DNA from: Bacillota bacterium
GTDB taxonomy: Bacteria > Bacillota > Clostridia > DSM-8532
Reading direction: 5' to 3'
DNA length: 64,000 nucleotides
NCBI GenBank assembly: GCA_023443745.1
Contig: JAEZTB010000027.1
Coordinates: forward strand, 62,001 to 126,000
Part shown: piece by piece, positions 17,775-26,803 of the stretch
Layout: the number at the start of each line of letters is the position of its first letter
Position numbering within the stretch: position 1 is the first letter of the stretch
Translations under genes and position numbers: made by a program
Notes under the pieces: model-generated
The model's database searches: none
What the model saw: only the letters and a program-made list of their open reading frames with translations
Told to the model about the DNA's origin: nothing

Positions 17775-19265
17775 TTGACCGACTACATACTCGAAATGGT
17801 GGATATCAATAAAACCTTTCCGGGAGTAAAAGCATTGCAAAACGTCACCTTCAGGCTGCGCCCGGGAACTGTTCATGCGTTGATGGGAGAGAACGGGGCT
17901 GGTAAGTCCACATTGATGAAATGCCTTATTGGTTTATACCAGATGAACAGCGGTAAAATTCTGATTAATGGCAAGGAAACAATAATTCGCGGTCCCTTGG
18001 AGGCCGCGCAAAATGGAATTGCAATGATTCATCAGGAACTCTCAACAGTAAACGAGCGATCAGTTGCTGAGAATATTTTTTTGGGACGGCAGCCAACCCG
18101 TGGGAAAATATTCATTGATCATAAAAAAATGTACAGGCAAGCGGATGAACTTTTAAGAAGCCTGAATATACCTATTGATTCCCATGAAAAAATGGGCAAT
18201 TTGACCGTTGCCAAAATGCAATTGGTGGAGATTGCAAAGGCCATTTCCTACAACAGCGCGATTATTATCATGGATGAGCCCACATCAGCCTTGACAACCA
18301 AAGAAGTTGATCAATTGTTCAATATGATTGACAAACTCAAAGGAAAAGGCGTTTCTATCATTTATATCTCCCACAAGCTTGATGAGATATTCAGGGTAGC
18401 TGACGAGGTAACGGTGTTTCGTGACGGTCATTTTATTGGGACGGATGATGTCAGAGATTTAGATGTCCACACACTCATCACCATGATGGTAGGGAGAGAG
18501 CTTAATGAGATGTTTCCAAAAGTGGATTGTCCCATCACAGATGTCATACTGGAAGTGAAAGACTTATCAGCAGGCGATGCTTTCCGAAATATCAGTTTTA
18601 GTTTGAAGAAGGGGGAAATTCTGGGCTTATCAGGTCTTATGGGGGCGGGCAGAACCGAAGTACTGGAAACCTTATTTGGACTAAGAAAAAAGACAGGGGG
18701 GAAAATTTTTGTAAAGGGTAAAGAAGTCGATATAAAAGAGCCGGCGGACGCCAAAAAATACGGGTTTGCTATGTTAACAGAGGATCGTCGCCGTACGGGT
18801 ATCATTCCTGTGGCCACAGTATGTGACAATGTCGTTATCGCCAATTTAAAAAAATATGTCTCGAAGCTTCGCCTTGTCAATAACAAAAAGATGCGGTCGG
18901 ATACCGTTGAATATGTGGATAAATTGAATATTAAAACAACCGGGACGGAAGTTCGGGTTCAGGATTTATCGGGCGGCAACCAGCAAAAGGTTTTAGTTGC
19001 GCGATGGCTTCTTACAAATCCTGAGATTCTATTGGTCGATGAGCCGACACGTGGTATTGACGTAGGGGCAAAAGCTGAAATTCATTCGCTCCTGACCCAG
19101 ATGGCAGCAAGCGGAAAGGCTATTATTATGGCATCTTCTGAAATGCCTGAAATTTTGGGAATGTGTGATCGGGTCTTGGTTATGTACGAAGGGAAAATGA
19201 CCGGTATCATAGATCGGGAAGATGCAACTCAAGAGCGTATTATGGAATACGCTACCAATGTGTAA
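17775..19265 (+). CDS. Ribose/inositol-type ABC transporter, double ATPase subunit
   Basis: Energises sugar import. The 496 residues contain two nucleotide-binding domains as in RbsA/MglA. The first has a canonical Walker A (GENGAGKST) and Walker B (IIIMDEPTSAL); the second has the degenerate Walker A typical of the family (GLMGAGRTE) with signature LSGGNQQKV and LLVDEPTRGIDVG. Start is TTG 17775 after GGAGGTGAGCGAAAG; no ATG or GTG fits better. It is separated from the binding protein by a hairpin and a palindromic repeat, and followed 15 bases later by the permease. Confidence 0.92.
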   Translation: MTDYILEMVDINKTFPGVKALQNVTFRLRPGTVHALMGENGAGKSTLMKCLIGLYQMNSGKILINGKETIIRGPLEAAQNGIAMIHQELSTVNERSVAENIFLGRQPTRGKIFIDHKKMYRQADELLRSLNIPIDSHEKMGNLTVAKMQLVEIAKAISYNSAIIIMDEPTSALTTKEVDQLFNMIDKLKGKGVSIIYISHKLDEIFRVADEVTVFRDGHFIGTDDVRDLDVHTLITMMVGRELNEMFPKVDCPITDVILEVKDLSAGDAFRNISFSLKKGEILGLSGLMGAGRTEVLETLFGLRKKTGGKIFVKGKEVDIKEPADAKKYGFAMLTEDRRRTGIIPVATVCDNVVIANLKKYVSKLRLVNNKKMRSDTVEYVDKLNIKTTGTEVRVQDLSGGNQQKVLVARWLLTNPEILLVDEPTRGIDVGAKAEIHSLLTQMAASGKAIIMASSEMPEILGMCDRVLVMYEGKMTGIIDREDATQERIMEYATNV

Positions 19266-19279
19266 GGAGGTACAACGGT

Positions 19280-20299
19280 ATGAGAGCGATTGATAATGTG
19301 TCTCGATTAGAAAGAAAATCCAGATTTGATTTTAAGTCATACCTCGGCAAATACACGATATCTCTGATCTTGCTGCTGCTCATATTGGTTTTGTCTATTT
19401 CATCTCCTGCGTTTTTTACAAAAAAGAATATTGTCAATATATTTACCGCCGAAGCCGGCCGAGGCTTATTGGCTTTGGGCGTGGCCTTTTGTATCATTGC
19501 GCGGGGTATAGATTTGTCATTGGGTTCAGTCGTAGCTGTATCCTCGGTTTTTTCTGCAGCTCTTGTTCAGGAATTGACCTATGCTACGTTGATAATCCCG
19601 GAGCTTGTTTTTATTCCGGCTTGGATAGCGGTTCTGGCCGGCATTGTTATAGGAACGGCGTTTGGCGTTATTAATGGTGTGTTAATCGCCTATACCAAGA
19701 TACCGCCTTTCATTGCCACCCTGGGTTCCATGGTCATAGCTAGGGGCGTAGCTTTACTGTTTACCAATGCATATCCAGTGCCTATGCTGCGTGAAGATTT
19801 TACAAAAATAGGCCAGGGCAACATGTTTGGTTTCCTGCCGAACATTGTGGTTGTTTTTTTAGTGTTTGTCGTAGCCGCATATATATTGCTTAACTGGACA
19901 AAGTTCGGCAAGAATGTTTATGCCATCGGCGGAAATATTGAAGCCGCCCGGGCAGCCGGTATTAAAGTGGAGCGCAATATTGTCGCCATTTACTCATGGT
20001 CTGCCCTGTGCGCGTCAGTCGCAGGTGTTATGATAACATCAAGGGCGGCTTCAGGTATCGCTTCCCTTGGAACCGGGTATGAGCTTGATGCCATAGCGGC
20101 CGCAACCGTAGGCGGTGTATCGCATACGGGCGGTATTGGTACCATACCTGGTGTATTTGTCGGAATTCTTGTATTGGGTGTTATCAATAACGGTCTGCTT
20201 ATCTTAGGTGTTTCACCTTATTTGCAGCAAATCATCAAGGGCATCATCATTGTAGTTGCCGTAATCATTGATATGAGGAAAATCTCAAGAAAGGCATAA
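19280..20299 (+). CDS. Ribose/inositol-type ABC transporter, permease subunit
   Basis: A 339-residue RbsC/MglC-type permease with about ten hydrophobic segments. The family markers ARGIDLSLGSVVAV, IPPFIATLGSMVIARG, YAIGGNIEAARAAGI (the ATPase contact loop) and ATVGGVSHTGGIG are present. ATG 19280 follows GTAAGGAGGTACAACGGT. It is part of the iolO-to-iolI operon and completes the transporter. Confidence 0.92.
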   Translation: MRAIDNVSRLERKSRFDFKSYLGKYTISLILLLLILVLSISSPAFFTKKNIVNIFTAEAGRGLLALGVAFCIIARGIDLSLGSVVAVSSVFSAALVQELTYATLIIPELVFIPAWIAVLAGIVIGTAFGVINGVLIAYTKIPPFIATLGSMVIARGVALLFTNAYPVPMLREDFTKIGQGNMFGFLPNIVVVFLVFVVAAYILLNWTKFGKNVYAIGGNIEAARAAGIKVERNIVAIYSWSALCASVAGVMITSRAASGIASLGTGYELDAIAAATVGGVSHTGGIGTIPGVFVGILVLGVINNGLLILGVSPYLQQIIKGIIIVVAVIIDMRKISRKA

Positions 20300-20333
20300 G
20301 CACCTTTTAAATTGCTTTCTGGAGGAAAAAGAT

Positions 20334-21173
20334 ATGAAAATTTGTTTCAATCAGGCAACCACCATGAAAAATTCCACATTGGAGTCCGATTTGGAGCTAT
20401 GTGACAGGCAAGGCTATGATTTCATTGAAATTCGAATAGATAAACTAAATGATTACCTTACGCGGAACACAATGATGGATCTGAAGCGTTTTTTTGAAAC
20501 GCATAACCTAAAACCCTATGCTTTTAATGCGCTTGAGTTTATTAGCTTCAGGGATGAAAAGGGTTTTAACGATATAATGAAAGGTTTGGCCTTTGTTTGT
20601 GAGGCGGGACAAGTCATTGGGTGCAATAAGGTTGTCATTGTACCAACCTTTGATGTAGGCAACCGGACTATTTCAGAAATTGAGACTGAAACAGTACGTG
20701 TTATTACTATCATGGCGGATTACGCCGAGAAATCCGACATGAAGCTGGCCTTCGAATTTGTAGGATACCCCTATTGTTCTGTAAATACCTTCGGCCAGGC
20801 TTACGGCATCGTTAAAAAGGTTGACCGGGAAAATGTGGGTATTGTTTTGGATTGTTTCCATTTTCATAGTATGGGCTCCCGGCTGGACGATTTAAAGAAA
20901 GCGGACCCAGAAAAAATATTTATATTCCATATTGACGACAGTGAAGATTTGCCCGTTGGTGCAGCAAGGGACGAGCATCGTTTAATGCCGGGAGACGGAG
21001 CCATAGACTTGAATGCAATTTTTGGGGTGCTTAAAGATATCGGATATGACCAAATGGCAAGCGTTGAGCTTTTCCGGCCAGAATATTGGGACTGGGATGA
21101 TGAAACAACCATATGGATCAGTTATGAAAAGACTGTTGCTGTTCTGAAGCCATATTTTGAAATTGGAAGATAA
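20334..21173 (+). CDS. iolI: 2-keto-myo-inositol (inosose) isomerase, IolI-like
   Basis: IolI interconverts scyllo-inosose (2-keto-myo-inositol) and 1-keto-D-chiro-inositol. The 279 residues form a TIM barrel very like Bacillus subtilis IolI as I remember it: CFNQATTMKNSTLESDLELC at the N-terminus, LAFEFVGYPYCSVNTFGQAY, NVGIVLDCFHFHSMGS (metal-site Asp/His), IFIFHIDDSEDLPVG, MPGDGAIDL and VELFRPEYW. ATG 20334 follows CTGGAGGAAAAAGAT. It is the last gene of the ABC operon. This match is the strongest local evidence that the transporter handles inositols, possibly including D-chiro-inositol. Confidence 0.85.
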   Translation: MKICFNQATTMKNSTLESDLELCDRQGYDFIEIRIDKLNDYLTRNTMMDLKRFFETHNLKPYAFNALEFISFRDEKGFNDIMKGLAFVCEAGQVIGCNKVVIVPTFDVGNRTISEIETETVRVITIMADYAEKSDMKLAFEFVGYPYCSVNTFGQAYGIVKKVDRENVGIVLDCFHFHSMGSRLDDLKKADPEKIFIFHIDDSEDLPVGAARDEHRLMPGDGAIDLNAIFGVLKDIGYDQMASVELFRPEYWDWDDETTIWISYEKTVAVLKPYFEIGR

Positions 21174-21230
21174 AGTTTTGCCACTCCTTGTATTCTGCTT
21201 TGACAATAGGTAACTTTGTCAAGCGTTTTT

Positions 21231-21245
21231 GATTTTGTCTCAAAA
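21231..21245 (+). repeat. Left inverted repeat of the insertion element
   Basis: GATTTTGTCTCAAAA, exact inverted match to 23654-23668. Confidence 0.75.
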
Positions 21246-21361
21246 TAGAAGCAACATTAGCTAGATATGAAATGGTAATTCTCCTATATATTGTAAAGCG
21301 TGCATCGGAACAACCGCTGCACGCTAAATATCTTTATTGAAAAGGGTTAGTGATGCCTTCG

Positions 21362-22132
21362 TCAAGGAGTTGTTTTTCGATTCAGATATCGTCGTTCCAG
21401 AATATCCATTGATCGCTTTGTCGGCTCGAGTTCGAATTCATAGATATCAGTGTATATACGGGGCACCTTTTTAAGCCTGAAGTTCATATCATCAATATCG
21501 AATCTCTCTAAATCAAAAGCATCGCGCCCCAGCCATTCCCGGTATTCATTGTAAGCGTTACCTTTTTTCTTAAAGGCTTTTGCCAATTCTGTAAGGCCTG
21601 GGGTGCCTCCGCAATCCTCGATGATGCCGAACCCTTCGCCCTCAAGGACAAAGGGGAGAAGCTTGCCTGATAGATCATCGTCTTTGAATATGCGCTCAAG
21701 AGTAACCAAGACAGTCCAATTGTCGCCAAAGTCATAAACAAGTGACAACTTTGAAAGTGGATGGGTTATCACGTGCTTCAATTTGTTTTCAACAGCGTCA
21801 TAGACCTTTTCGTGCTCCTCGCGGAATTCGTATGTATCCTCCGTAATAACTTCAAATATCATATTTTCCTCGAATGGATCAGTTGAACCTGGCTCTGTAA
21901 ATATCTTGGCGTATTCTCCATCGCTGAGCCTATCACGAATGAAAGCATGAAAGTTGTCATTGGCAGGTACTTCAATACGGAACAGATGGCTTGCTTGCAT
22001 TTCAAACAGCGTCATTAAAATATAGCCCAAGCGTGCCATTGTCACATTACTGGCAACCTGAAACCGACGCCAAATCTTAGGGTGATAATCCTTTAGTTCC
22101 GCATAAAACTCATATATTGACTGGGATGCCAT
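21362..22132 (-). CDS. pRiA4b ORF-3-like passenger protein
   Basis: A 256-residue protein resembling the plasmid pRiA4b ORF-3 family, which is often found beside transposases and whose function is not established. Family-like features are the opening YEFYAELKDYHPKIWRRFQV, the block LVYDFGDNWTVLVTLE and the CGG-containing VLEGEGFGIIEDCGGTPG. Start ATG 22132 follows AGAAAGGGGGTAGCGCT. It lies inside the inverted ends of the insertion element, 77 bases downstream of the transposase gene and on the same strand, so it appears to travel with the element. Confidence 0.75.
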   Translation of the reverse strand: MASQSIYEFYAELKDYHPKIWRRFQVASNVTMARLGYILMTLFEMQASHLFRIEVPANDNFHAFIRDRLSDGEYAKIFTEPGSTDPFEENMIFEVITEDTYEFREEHEKVYDAVENKLKHVITHPLSKLSLVYDFGDNWTVLVTLERIFKDDDLSGKLLPFVLEGEGFGIIEDCGGTPGLTELAKAFKKKGNAYNEYREWLGRDAFDLERFDIDDMNFRLKKVPRIYTDIYEFELEPTKRSMDILERRYLNRKTTP

Positions 22133-22209
22133 AGCGCTACCCCCTTTCTCTGTGATTCATATTATACATCAAATCACAGCTAGGTCGAAGGCCAGGTTTT
22201 GTATACCTT

Positions 22210-23607
22210 TTAAGATCCCGTCATTAATTCTGCACGATGCGCCTGTTTGCGTTTAAACTGTTCAAAGGAGGCGTTTTTCCATGGATGACTCATCGGAGGT
22301 ATGTACTTTACGCACGATTTTATTGAGGGCTCTTTAAAATTGAAATTCCTTGATGTGAGCTCATATTCCGGTATTTCTTCCAGTGCATAGACCTTTTCAT
22401 CCACGCAGAAATAAAGGCTCTTATCAAAAGCCTGTATAACCAGTCCTTCCGTGCCTTTGTAGAAGTATACGGGGGATCCACTTTGGTTGACAGTTCGATA
22501 ATACTTATTCTCAAAGCGTATCGAATGTCCACCATCCACCATACGCTTAGTCAGCACTGCCAATGTAAGGTTAGCTTTCTCCTTTGATGGCTTGTTTTCA
22601 AATACGGATTGTATACGGCTGTAGTCAAGTGCGAACTGCTTGTTGAACTTGAGAAGATAGTCTTTTAGATATTCGTTTGCCTGCTCTATGGTAACCACGC
22701 CTGCAAGCCTTAACAAAGTAGGAAGGCGTGACTGCAATGTCCAGAACATTCGTTCCACACGGCCTTTGGCCTGCGATACACTGGTCGTCTTAATCTCGAC
22801 TCCGAATGTTTTACAAGCGTAAGCAAATTGCGTGTATGTGTCGTTCTCATCCAGCCCGCCCCCTTTTTTCTTGTATTCAAAAACTGTCCTCCTATCTGTA
22901 TAGAACATGAGCGGTATGCCATAGCCCGTTAGTATCTGCCAAAATACATTGTAGTAACCGTTAAGGGTTTCCGCTTTGTCAAACCAGGCACCAGTGACCA
23001 CCCCCGACGCATCGTCCACCGCGATGTGCAGCGTGGTCTGTATACCCCCGAACCATGGGTAGATACATGCGTCCATTTGTTCCATCTCACCCAAATATGC
23101 ACAACGGGGCCGCCTCGCATGTACATCTTCGATATCGACAATCAATGCCTGCAGCCTGTTTTCCTCTCTTGGACTCTTTGCGGTCTTTTTCTTTTCTTCC
23201 AGTAACTTGCGGACATCTTTCTTTGTCTTCTTAGTTGCCTGTGGAGACAAAAGATATTGAGCCATGAGCGTTTTCCTGACTACAGCCTCTGAGATACTTA
23301 TGTCCTCGAATTCTTGAAGCAGTTCCGTAAAATGCTGGTATGTCGTATCATAGTATTTTTTTCTGTAAAGGTCTACTATTGTATCCTTTACATTGGCTGA
23401 GATTGTGTGTGCAGGCTTACGATTACTATTACCGTGCAAAAAGAATTTCTTGCCGTGAGTTTTGTAGCCTTTGATATACCGGTCAATACTTCGTCTTGAG
23501 CAACCCAGCTTTTGTGCCGCTCTGTTCTTGTTTCCGTGCTGTTCTATCAGTTCCTTGATGGTATGATACTTCTCATTCCCGTCCATTGTTAATTCAATCC
23601 TCCGCAT
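22210..23607 (-). CDS. DDE transposase, IS1202/ISNCY-like
   Basis: Catalyses element movement. The N-terminus has a helix-turn-helix (NKNRAAQKLGCSRRSIDRY), followed by a retroviral-integrase-fold core: first Asp in MEQMDACIYPWFGG, AVDDASG, second Asp in MFYTDRRTVF and the Glu in QAKGRVERMFW. The start is placed at 23607 (MRRIELTMDGNEKY) after GGGGTGAAAAA; the open frame extends 21 codons upstream. It appears intact, so the element may still be active. Assignment to the IS1202 group is from the 'D..xxWF..' style of the first motif and the inverted repeat type. Confidence 0.85.
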   Translation of the reverse strand: MRRIELTMDGNEKYHTIKELIEQHGNKNRAAQKLGCSRRSIDRYIKGYKTHGKKFFLHGNSNRKPAHTISANVKDTIVDLYRKKYYDTTYQHFTELLQEFEDISISEAVVRKTLMAQYLLSPQATKKTKKDVRKLLEEKKKTAKSPREENRLQALIVDIEDVHARRPRCAYLGEMEQMDACIYPWFGGIQTTLHIAVDDASGVVTGAWFDKAETLNGYYNVFWQILTGYGIPLMFYTDRRTVFEYKKKGGGLDENDTYTQFAYACKTFGVEIKTTSVSQAKGRVERMFWTLQSRLPTLLRLAGVVTIEQANEYLKDYLLKFNKQFALDYSRIQSVFENKPSKEKANLTLAVLTKRMVDGGHSIRFENKYYRTVNQSGSPVYFYKGTEGLVIQAFDKSLYFCVDEKVYALEEIPEYELTSRNFNFKEPSIKSCVKYIPPMSHPWKNASFEQFKRKQAHRAELMTGS

Positions 23608-23653
23608 TTTTTCACCCCATATCTTTTCTATGGGGTAATTATATACCGCTTCC

Positions 23654-23668
23654 TTTTGAGACAAAATC
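23654..23668 (-). repeat. Right inverted repeat of the insertion element
   Basis: TTTTGAGACAAAATC, exact reverse complement of the left repeat at 21231-21245. Confidence 0.75.
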
Positions 23669-23735
23669 ACTGACGACTTTTTAAGACAATATCACAAACG
23701 GATCACAAACAATCACATAAGAATAAGATAGAGGA

Positions 23736-23783
23736 TTGACTTTGACAAAACAATTTGCTATAATCATTAACGTAAACGTTTAC
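23736..23783 (+). promoter_or_regulatory. Promoter with operator at the start site, upstream of the phosphatase/PiT operon
   Basis: TTGACT (23736-23741), 17 bases, TATAAT (23759-23764), then the perfect 12-base palindrome GTAAACGTTTAC (23772-23783), covering the expected transcription start. This is a classical repression geometry. The rest of the 23669-24002 gap holds a second operator (23902-23915) and no gene. Confidence 0.8.
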
Positions 23784-23901
23784 AAAACGCGAAAAGTGTA
23801 GTATGATATATAAAACATCTCGTTTATGCAATTTAATGCTCTCAGATACAAATGTAAATGTAGTATTATCTTGATTTTCTATATAAGCTTCTGCATGGGC
23901 A

Positions 23902-23915
23902 CTCAAACGTTTGAG
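23902..23915. promoter_or_regulatory. Second LacI-type operator upstream of 24003
   Basis: Perfect 14-base palindrome CTCAAACGTTTGAG, centred 131 bases after the first operator, inside the untranslated leader. Confidence 0.75.
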
Positions 23916-24002
23916 AAAAATTAAACAATCAGAACTAAAGCCTAGCTCCCTTAGAACCTTGTTATAAACAAAATAAAAAGTTAGTAAAGGGGTTGTGCTA
24001 CT

Positions 24003-25043
24003 ATGAGAGACACTAAAGGCCTAGTTGGCTTGGAGGAATCAAAAGTGCAAGCAGAAATTGAGAAAGTCAGAACCTTCAATGAGTTTCCTGCCCCTCGTGG
24101 GCCAATTAACAGCTTGAAGCTGGCCGTGCTTAATGTGGAAAGAGGGAGCCATCTGGCTGAAATTGAAGCCTATATGAAATATCATCCTTCACTCAAAAAT
24201 GCCGATGTCATTTTTTTAAATGAATTGGACGACGGTATGGTGCGGACCGGGAATATTGATATAACGGCTGAGCTATCCAAGAGGCTCTCCCTGAATTACA
24301 TATTTGGAGTAGAATTTTTCGAACTAACGAGTTCGGTGAAAGCTGGCAGTGAAGATTCAGGCATAAAAAATACCAAGGGCTTTCATGGTAATGCCATCAT
24401 GTCACGTTATGAGCTTTTAGAACCCGTTCTTGTCAGGCTGCCTATGGCGTATGACTGGTTTTATGACAAGCAAAAACGGCTGGGTGGAAGGATGGCCCTT
24501 TTTGCAAAAATACGTGTCAATAATCAACTTATTGGCCTTGTATGTACACATCTGGAAAACAGAACGACTCCACTTAGAAGAGAAGAACAGATGAAATATA
24601 TTCTGGAACATGCCAAGGATTATTTTAGAGCCCTTCCGGTCATTATTGCAGGGGATATGAATACAAACACCTGTGATGGAAATCACGATGAAGAATTTAT
24701 TGACCTCTATGATAATCGGCAGTCCCAGGCAGAGAGAATAAATTCTCCGGAAGCATATGAACCGATTTTTAAACTGATTGAGGCTCATGGGTTTGAATAT
24801 AAGAGTGCCAATGTTAAGGGGAAATCGACAAGGAGAAAGCCTATTGCCAATAAGGGAAACCTTGAGCTTAATCTTGATTGGTTTTTTGTCAGGGGCTTAA
24901 GCTGTATGGAGCCTGCTGTCATAAAAACTATTTTTACAGTTAATGAATTGGAAGGGATACCCCTAATGGATGCAGCCGGAAAAGAGGGGATGGAAATAAC
25001 CGATCATAACGCTATTTCTGTTAAATGTGTTCTTGAACCCTAA
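24003..25043 (+). CDS. Endonuclease/exonuclease/phosphatase-fold hydrolase
   Basis: A 346-residue cytoplasmic member of the EEP (DNase I-like) superfamily, which includes inositol polyphosphate 5-phosphatases, sphingomyelinases and nucleases. The metal and catalytic motifs are present: Asn in LNVERG, Glu in LNELDDG, GNAIMSR, His in CTHLEN, Asp/Asn in GDMNTN, LDWFFV and the terminal TDHNAI (usually SDH). ATG 24003 follows AAAGGGGTTGTGCTACT. It is the first gene after a doubly operator-controlled promoter and precedes a phosphate transporter, so a phosphatase role on an inositol phosphate or other phosphodiester is more attractive than DNA repair; this is inference. Confidence 0.82.
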   Translation: MRDTKGLVGLEESKVQAEIEKVRTFNEFPAPRGPINSLKLAVLNVERGSHLAEIEAYMKYHPSLKNADVIFLNELDDGMVRTGNIDITAELSKRLSLNYIFGVEFFELTSSVKAGSEDSGIKNTKGFHGNAIMSRYELLEPVLVRLPMAYDWFYDKQKRLGGRMALFAKIRVNNQLIGLVCTHLENRTTPLRREEQMKYILEHAKDYFRALPVIIAGDMNTNTCDGNHDEEFIDLYDNRQSQAERINSPEAYEPIFKLIEAHGFEYKSANVKGKSTRRKPIANKGNLELNLDWFFVRGLSCMEPAVIKTIFTVNELEGIPLMDAAGKEGMEITDHNAISVKCVLEP

Positions 25044-25085
25044 GCTTTCAGCGTTCTGAATGACATATATGGGGGTCATTGTTCC

Positions 25086-26087
25086 ATGCTAGTTTTAGTT
25101 ATTACTTTGTCATTGATTTTTGCATTAGTCAACGGCTTTCACGATGGGTGCAATGTTTTTGCAACTGCAGTATCCTCACGTTCCATAAGGCCCATGAGAG
25201 CATTACTGCTAGCCAGCATCAGCGAGTTTATTGCGCCTCTTTTTGCCAGTACTGCAGTAGCCTCGACCATTGGTAAGGTGTTAAAACAGGAGATGGTTTT
25301 ACAGGCGGATGCTGAGTATGCCATGGTCACTTTTCTTGCCGCTTTATTGAGCGCAATCATATGGAACCTGATAACCTGGAAATTCGGGCTGCCGTCCAGT
25401 TCATCCCATGCCCTGATAGGTGGTCTGGTTGGAGCGGGGATTGTAGGTTTTGGGATTGATGTGGTTAAATGGCCGATCTTGGTTAATAAAATCCTTTTAG
25501 TATTGTTTTTAACTCCTTTTATAGGATTTATAGCCGGGTTTTTTATAATTAAAATATCCAAGTTTCTGTTAAGAAGGGCCAGCTGCAAGATTAATCGTGT
25601 GCTGAAAAAATCCCACTATTTAAGCATTATTTTTCTGGCCGGCAGCCACAGTATGGTGGATTCACAGAAAACCATGGGAATTGTTGCTGTTTTATTGCTT
25701 GTTGGCGGGAGTATCGATTCTTTTTATATTCCGTTTTGGGTGAGGATTGCTTCATCAGGGGCTTTAGCACTGGGGTTATTGTTCGGGGGATGGAGAATTC
25801 TGCATACCATCGGCAATAAAATATATAAGCTGGAGCCTATACATTCAATAAATGCGCAAATTGCGTCGGCCACGGTTATCTATATCTCTTCCACTCTTGG
25901 CGGAGCTGTCAGCACCAGCCAGGTCATAAGCTCAACCGTAGCAGGTGTAGGAGCAGGTGAAAGGCGGAATGCCGTTAACTGGAAAGTAGTAGAAAACATT
26001 GTATCCTCATGGCTGTTGACAATCCCGGCTTCGGCAGCAGTCTCCATGCTGATTTTCTTCATCCTGAAACTGATATTGGGTGTGTAA
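25086..26087 (+). CDS. Inorganic phosphate transporter, PiT family
   Basis: A 333-residue integral membrane protein of the PiT family (cation- or metal-phosphate symport). The duplicated family signature is visible as NGFHDGCNVFATAVSS near the N-terminus and GGAVSTSQVISSTVAGVGAG near the C-terminus, with GLPSSSSHALIGGLVGAG between; about nine hydrophobic segments. It lies 43 bases after the EEP-fold gene and is followed by a DUF47 gene, the usual PiT partner. In this context it could balance phosphate released by cytoplasmic phosphatases or take up phosphate released outside. Confidence 0.9.
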   Translation: MLVLVITLSLIFALVNGFHDGCNVFATAVSSRSIRPMRALLLASISEFIAPLFASTAVASTIGKVLKQEMVLQADAEYAMVTFLAALLSAIIWNLITWKFGLPSSSSHALIGGLVGAGIVGFGIDVVKWPILVNKILLVLFLTPFIGFIAGFFIIKISKFLLRRASCKINRVLKKSHYLSIIFLAGSHSMVDSQKTMGIVAVLLLVGGSIDSFYIPFWVRIASSGALALGLLFGGWRILHTIGNKIYKLEPIHSINAQIASATVIYISSTLGGAVSTSQVISSTVAGVGAGERRNAVNWKVVENIVSSWLLTIPASAAVSMLIFFILKLILGV

Positions 26088-26112
26088 AAAATGCTTTAAG
26101 GAGAAGCAAGTT

Positions 26113-26727
26113 ATGGGAATATTAAAATGGATTTTTCCTCAAGAGAAGGATTTTTACGGGCTTTTGTATGGCCAATCCAGCAAAACGGTAGAAGGTATAG
26201 AAGCGCTTTCCAAGTATATGCATACCGGAAATGCCGAAGACAGTCGCAGGGTTATAGAATTGGAAAATGAGGCAGATGAGCTTCGCAGGGTTATCATTGA
26301 TAATCTGGATAATACCTTTGTTACACCTTTTGATCGGGAAGATATTTTCAATTTGTCCGGTGCCATGGATGATATTGTCGATTATGCCAAAACGACCGTT
26401 GAAGAAATGGAAATATATGAATTGGAACCGACGGACTCACTCATCTACATGGTGGATATTTTACTTAATGCAACAAGGTGCTTGAATACTTCTGTAAAGT
26501 ATCTAAAGGATCATAAAACCATTTCAGCCGAGAATGCCGTAAAAGCTAAAAAATTGGAAAACGATATGGAAACCAACTATCGGCTGAACCTGAAGGTTTT
26601 GGTTCGGAATGAGGACTTCAGCTATGTGTTCAGGATGCGGGAGGTTTATAGGCATTTAAGTAATCTGGCAGATAAAATTGATCTGACAGCCAATATGATA
26701 CATCACATCATTGTTAAACTCATTTAG
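26113..26727 (+). CDS. DUF47 / PhoU-like accessory protein of PiT
   Basis: A 204-residue all-helical protein of the DUF47 (TIGR00153-like) family, distantly related to PhoU and generally encoded next to PiT transporters, where it is thought to modulate transport. Features are FYGLLYGQSSKTVEG, the ELENEADELRR heptads, TPFDREDIFNLSGAMDDIVDYA and RMREVYRHLSNLADKIDLTANMI. Start placed at ATG 26113 after AAGGAGAAGCAAGTT; an open frame from 26080 is not supported by a site. Its stop codon overlaps a palindromic repeat. Confidence 0.88.
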   Translation: MGILKWIFPQEKDFYGLLYGQSSKTVEGIEALSKYMHTGNAEDSRRVIELENEADELRRVIIDNLDNTFVTPFDREDIFNLSGAMDDIVDYAKTTVEEMEIYELEPTDSLIYMVDILLNATRCLNTSVKYLKDHKTISAENAVKAKKLENDMETNYRLNLKVLVRNEDFSYVFRMREVYRHLSNLADKIDLTANMIHHIIVKLI

Positions 26728-26755
26728 GGATGATCGAAATTTCGATTGCTCCTTT
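26723..26755. repeat. TA-flanked palindromic repeat, copy 2 (minimal form)
   Basis: TTTAGGGATGATCGAAAT joined directly to TTCGATTGCTCCTTTG; the two arms of the family with no insert. It overlaps the stop codon of the DUF47 gene and lies before the HAD gene. Confidence 0.75.
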
Positions 26756-26803
26756 GCCGGAGCATTAATAAATCGTCAAATCTATTTGATGGAGGATGTG
26801 TTT

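Larger units (their letters stand above)
21195..23720 (-). mobile_element. IS1202/ISNCY-like insertion element with passenger gene (outer ends approximate)
   Basis: A transposase gene and a pRiA4b ORF-3-like gene on the same strand lie between inverted terminal regions. A perfect 15-base inverted repeat GATTTTGTCTCAAAA occurs at 21231-21245 and, inverted, at 23654-23668, extended by a GAAGC match. Outside it, further TTGTC-containing boxes occur on both sides (about 21199-21220 and 23683-23720), as expected of multiple transposase-binding sites. The exact tips and any target duplication could not be fixed by eye. Confidence 0.7.
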
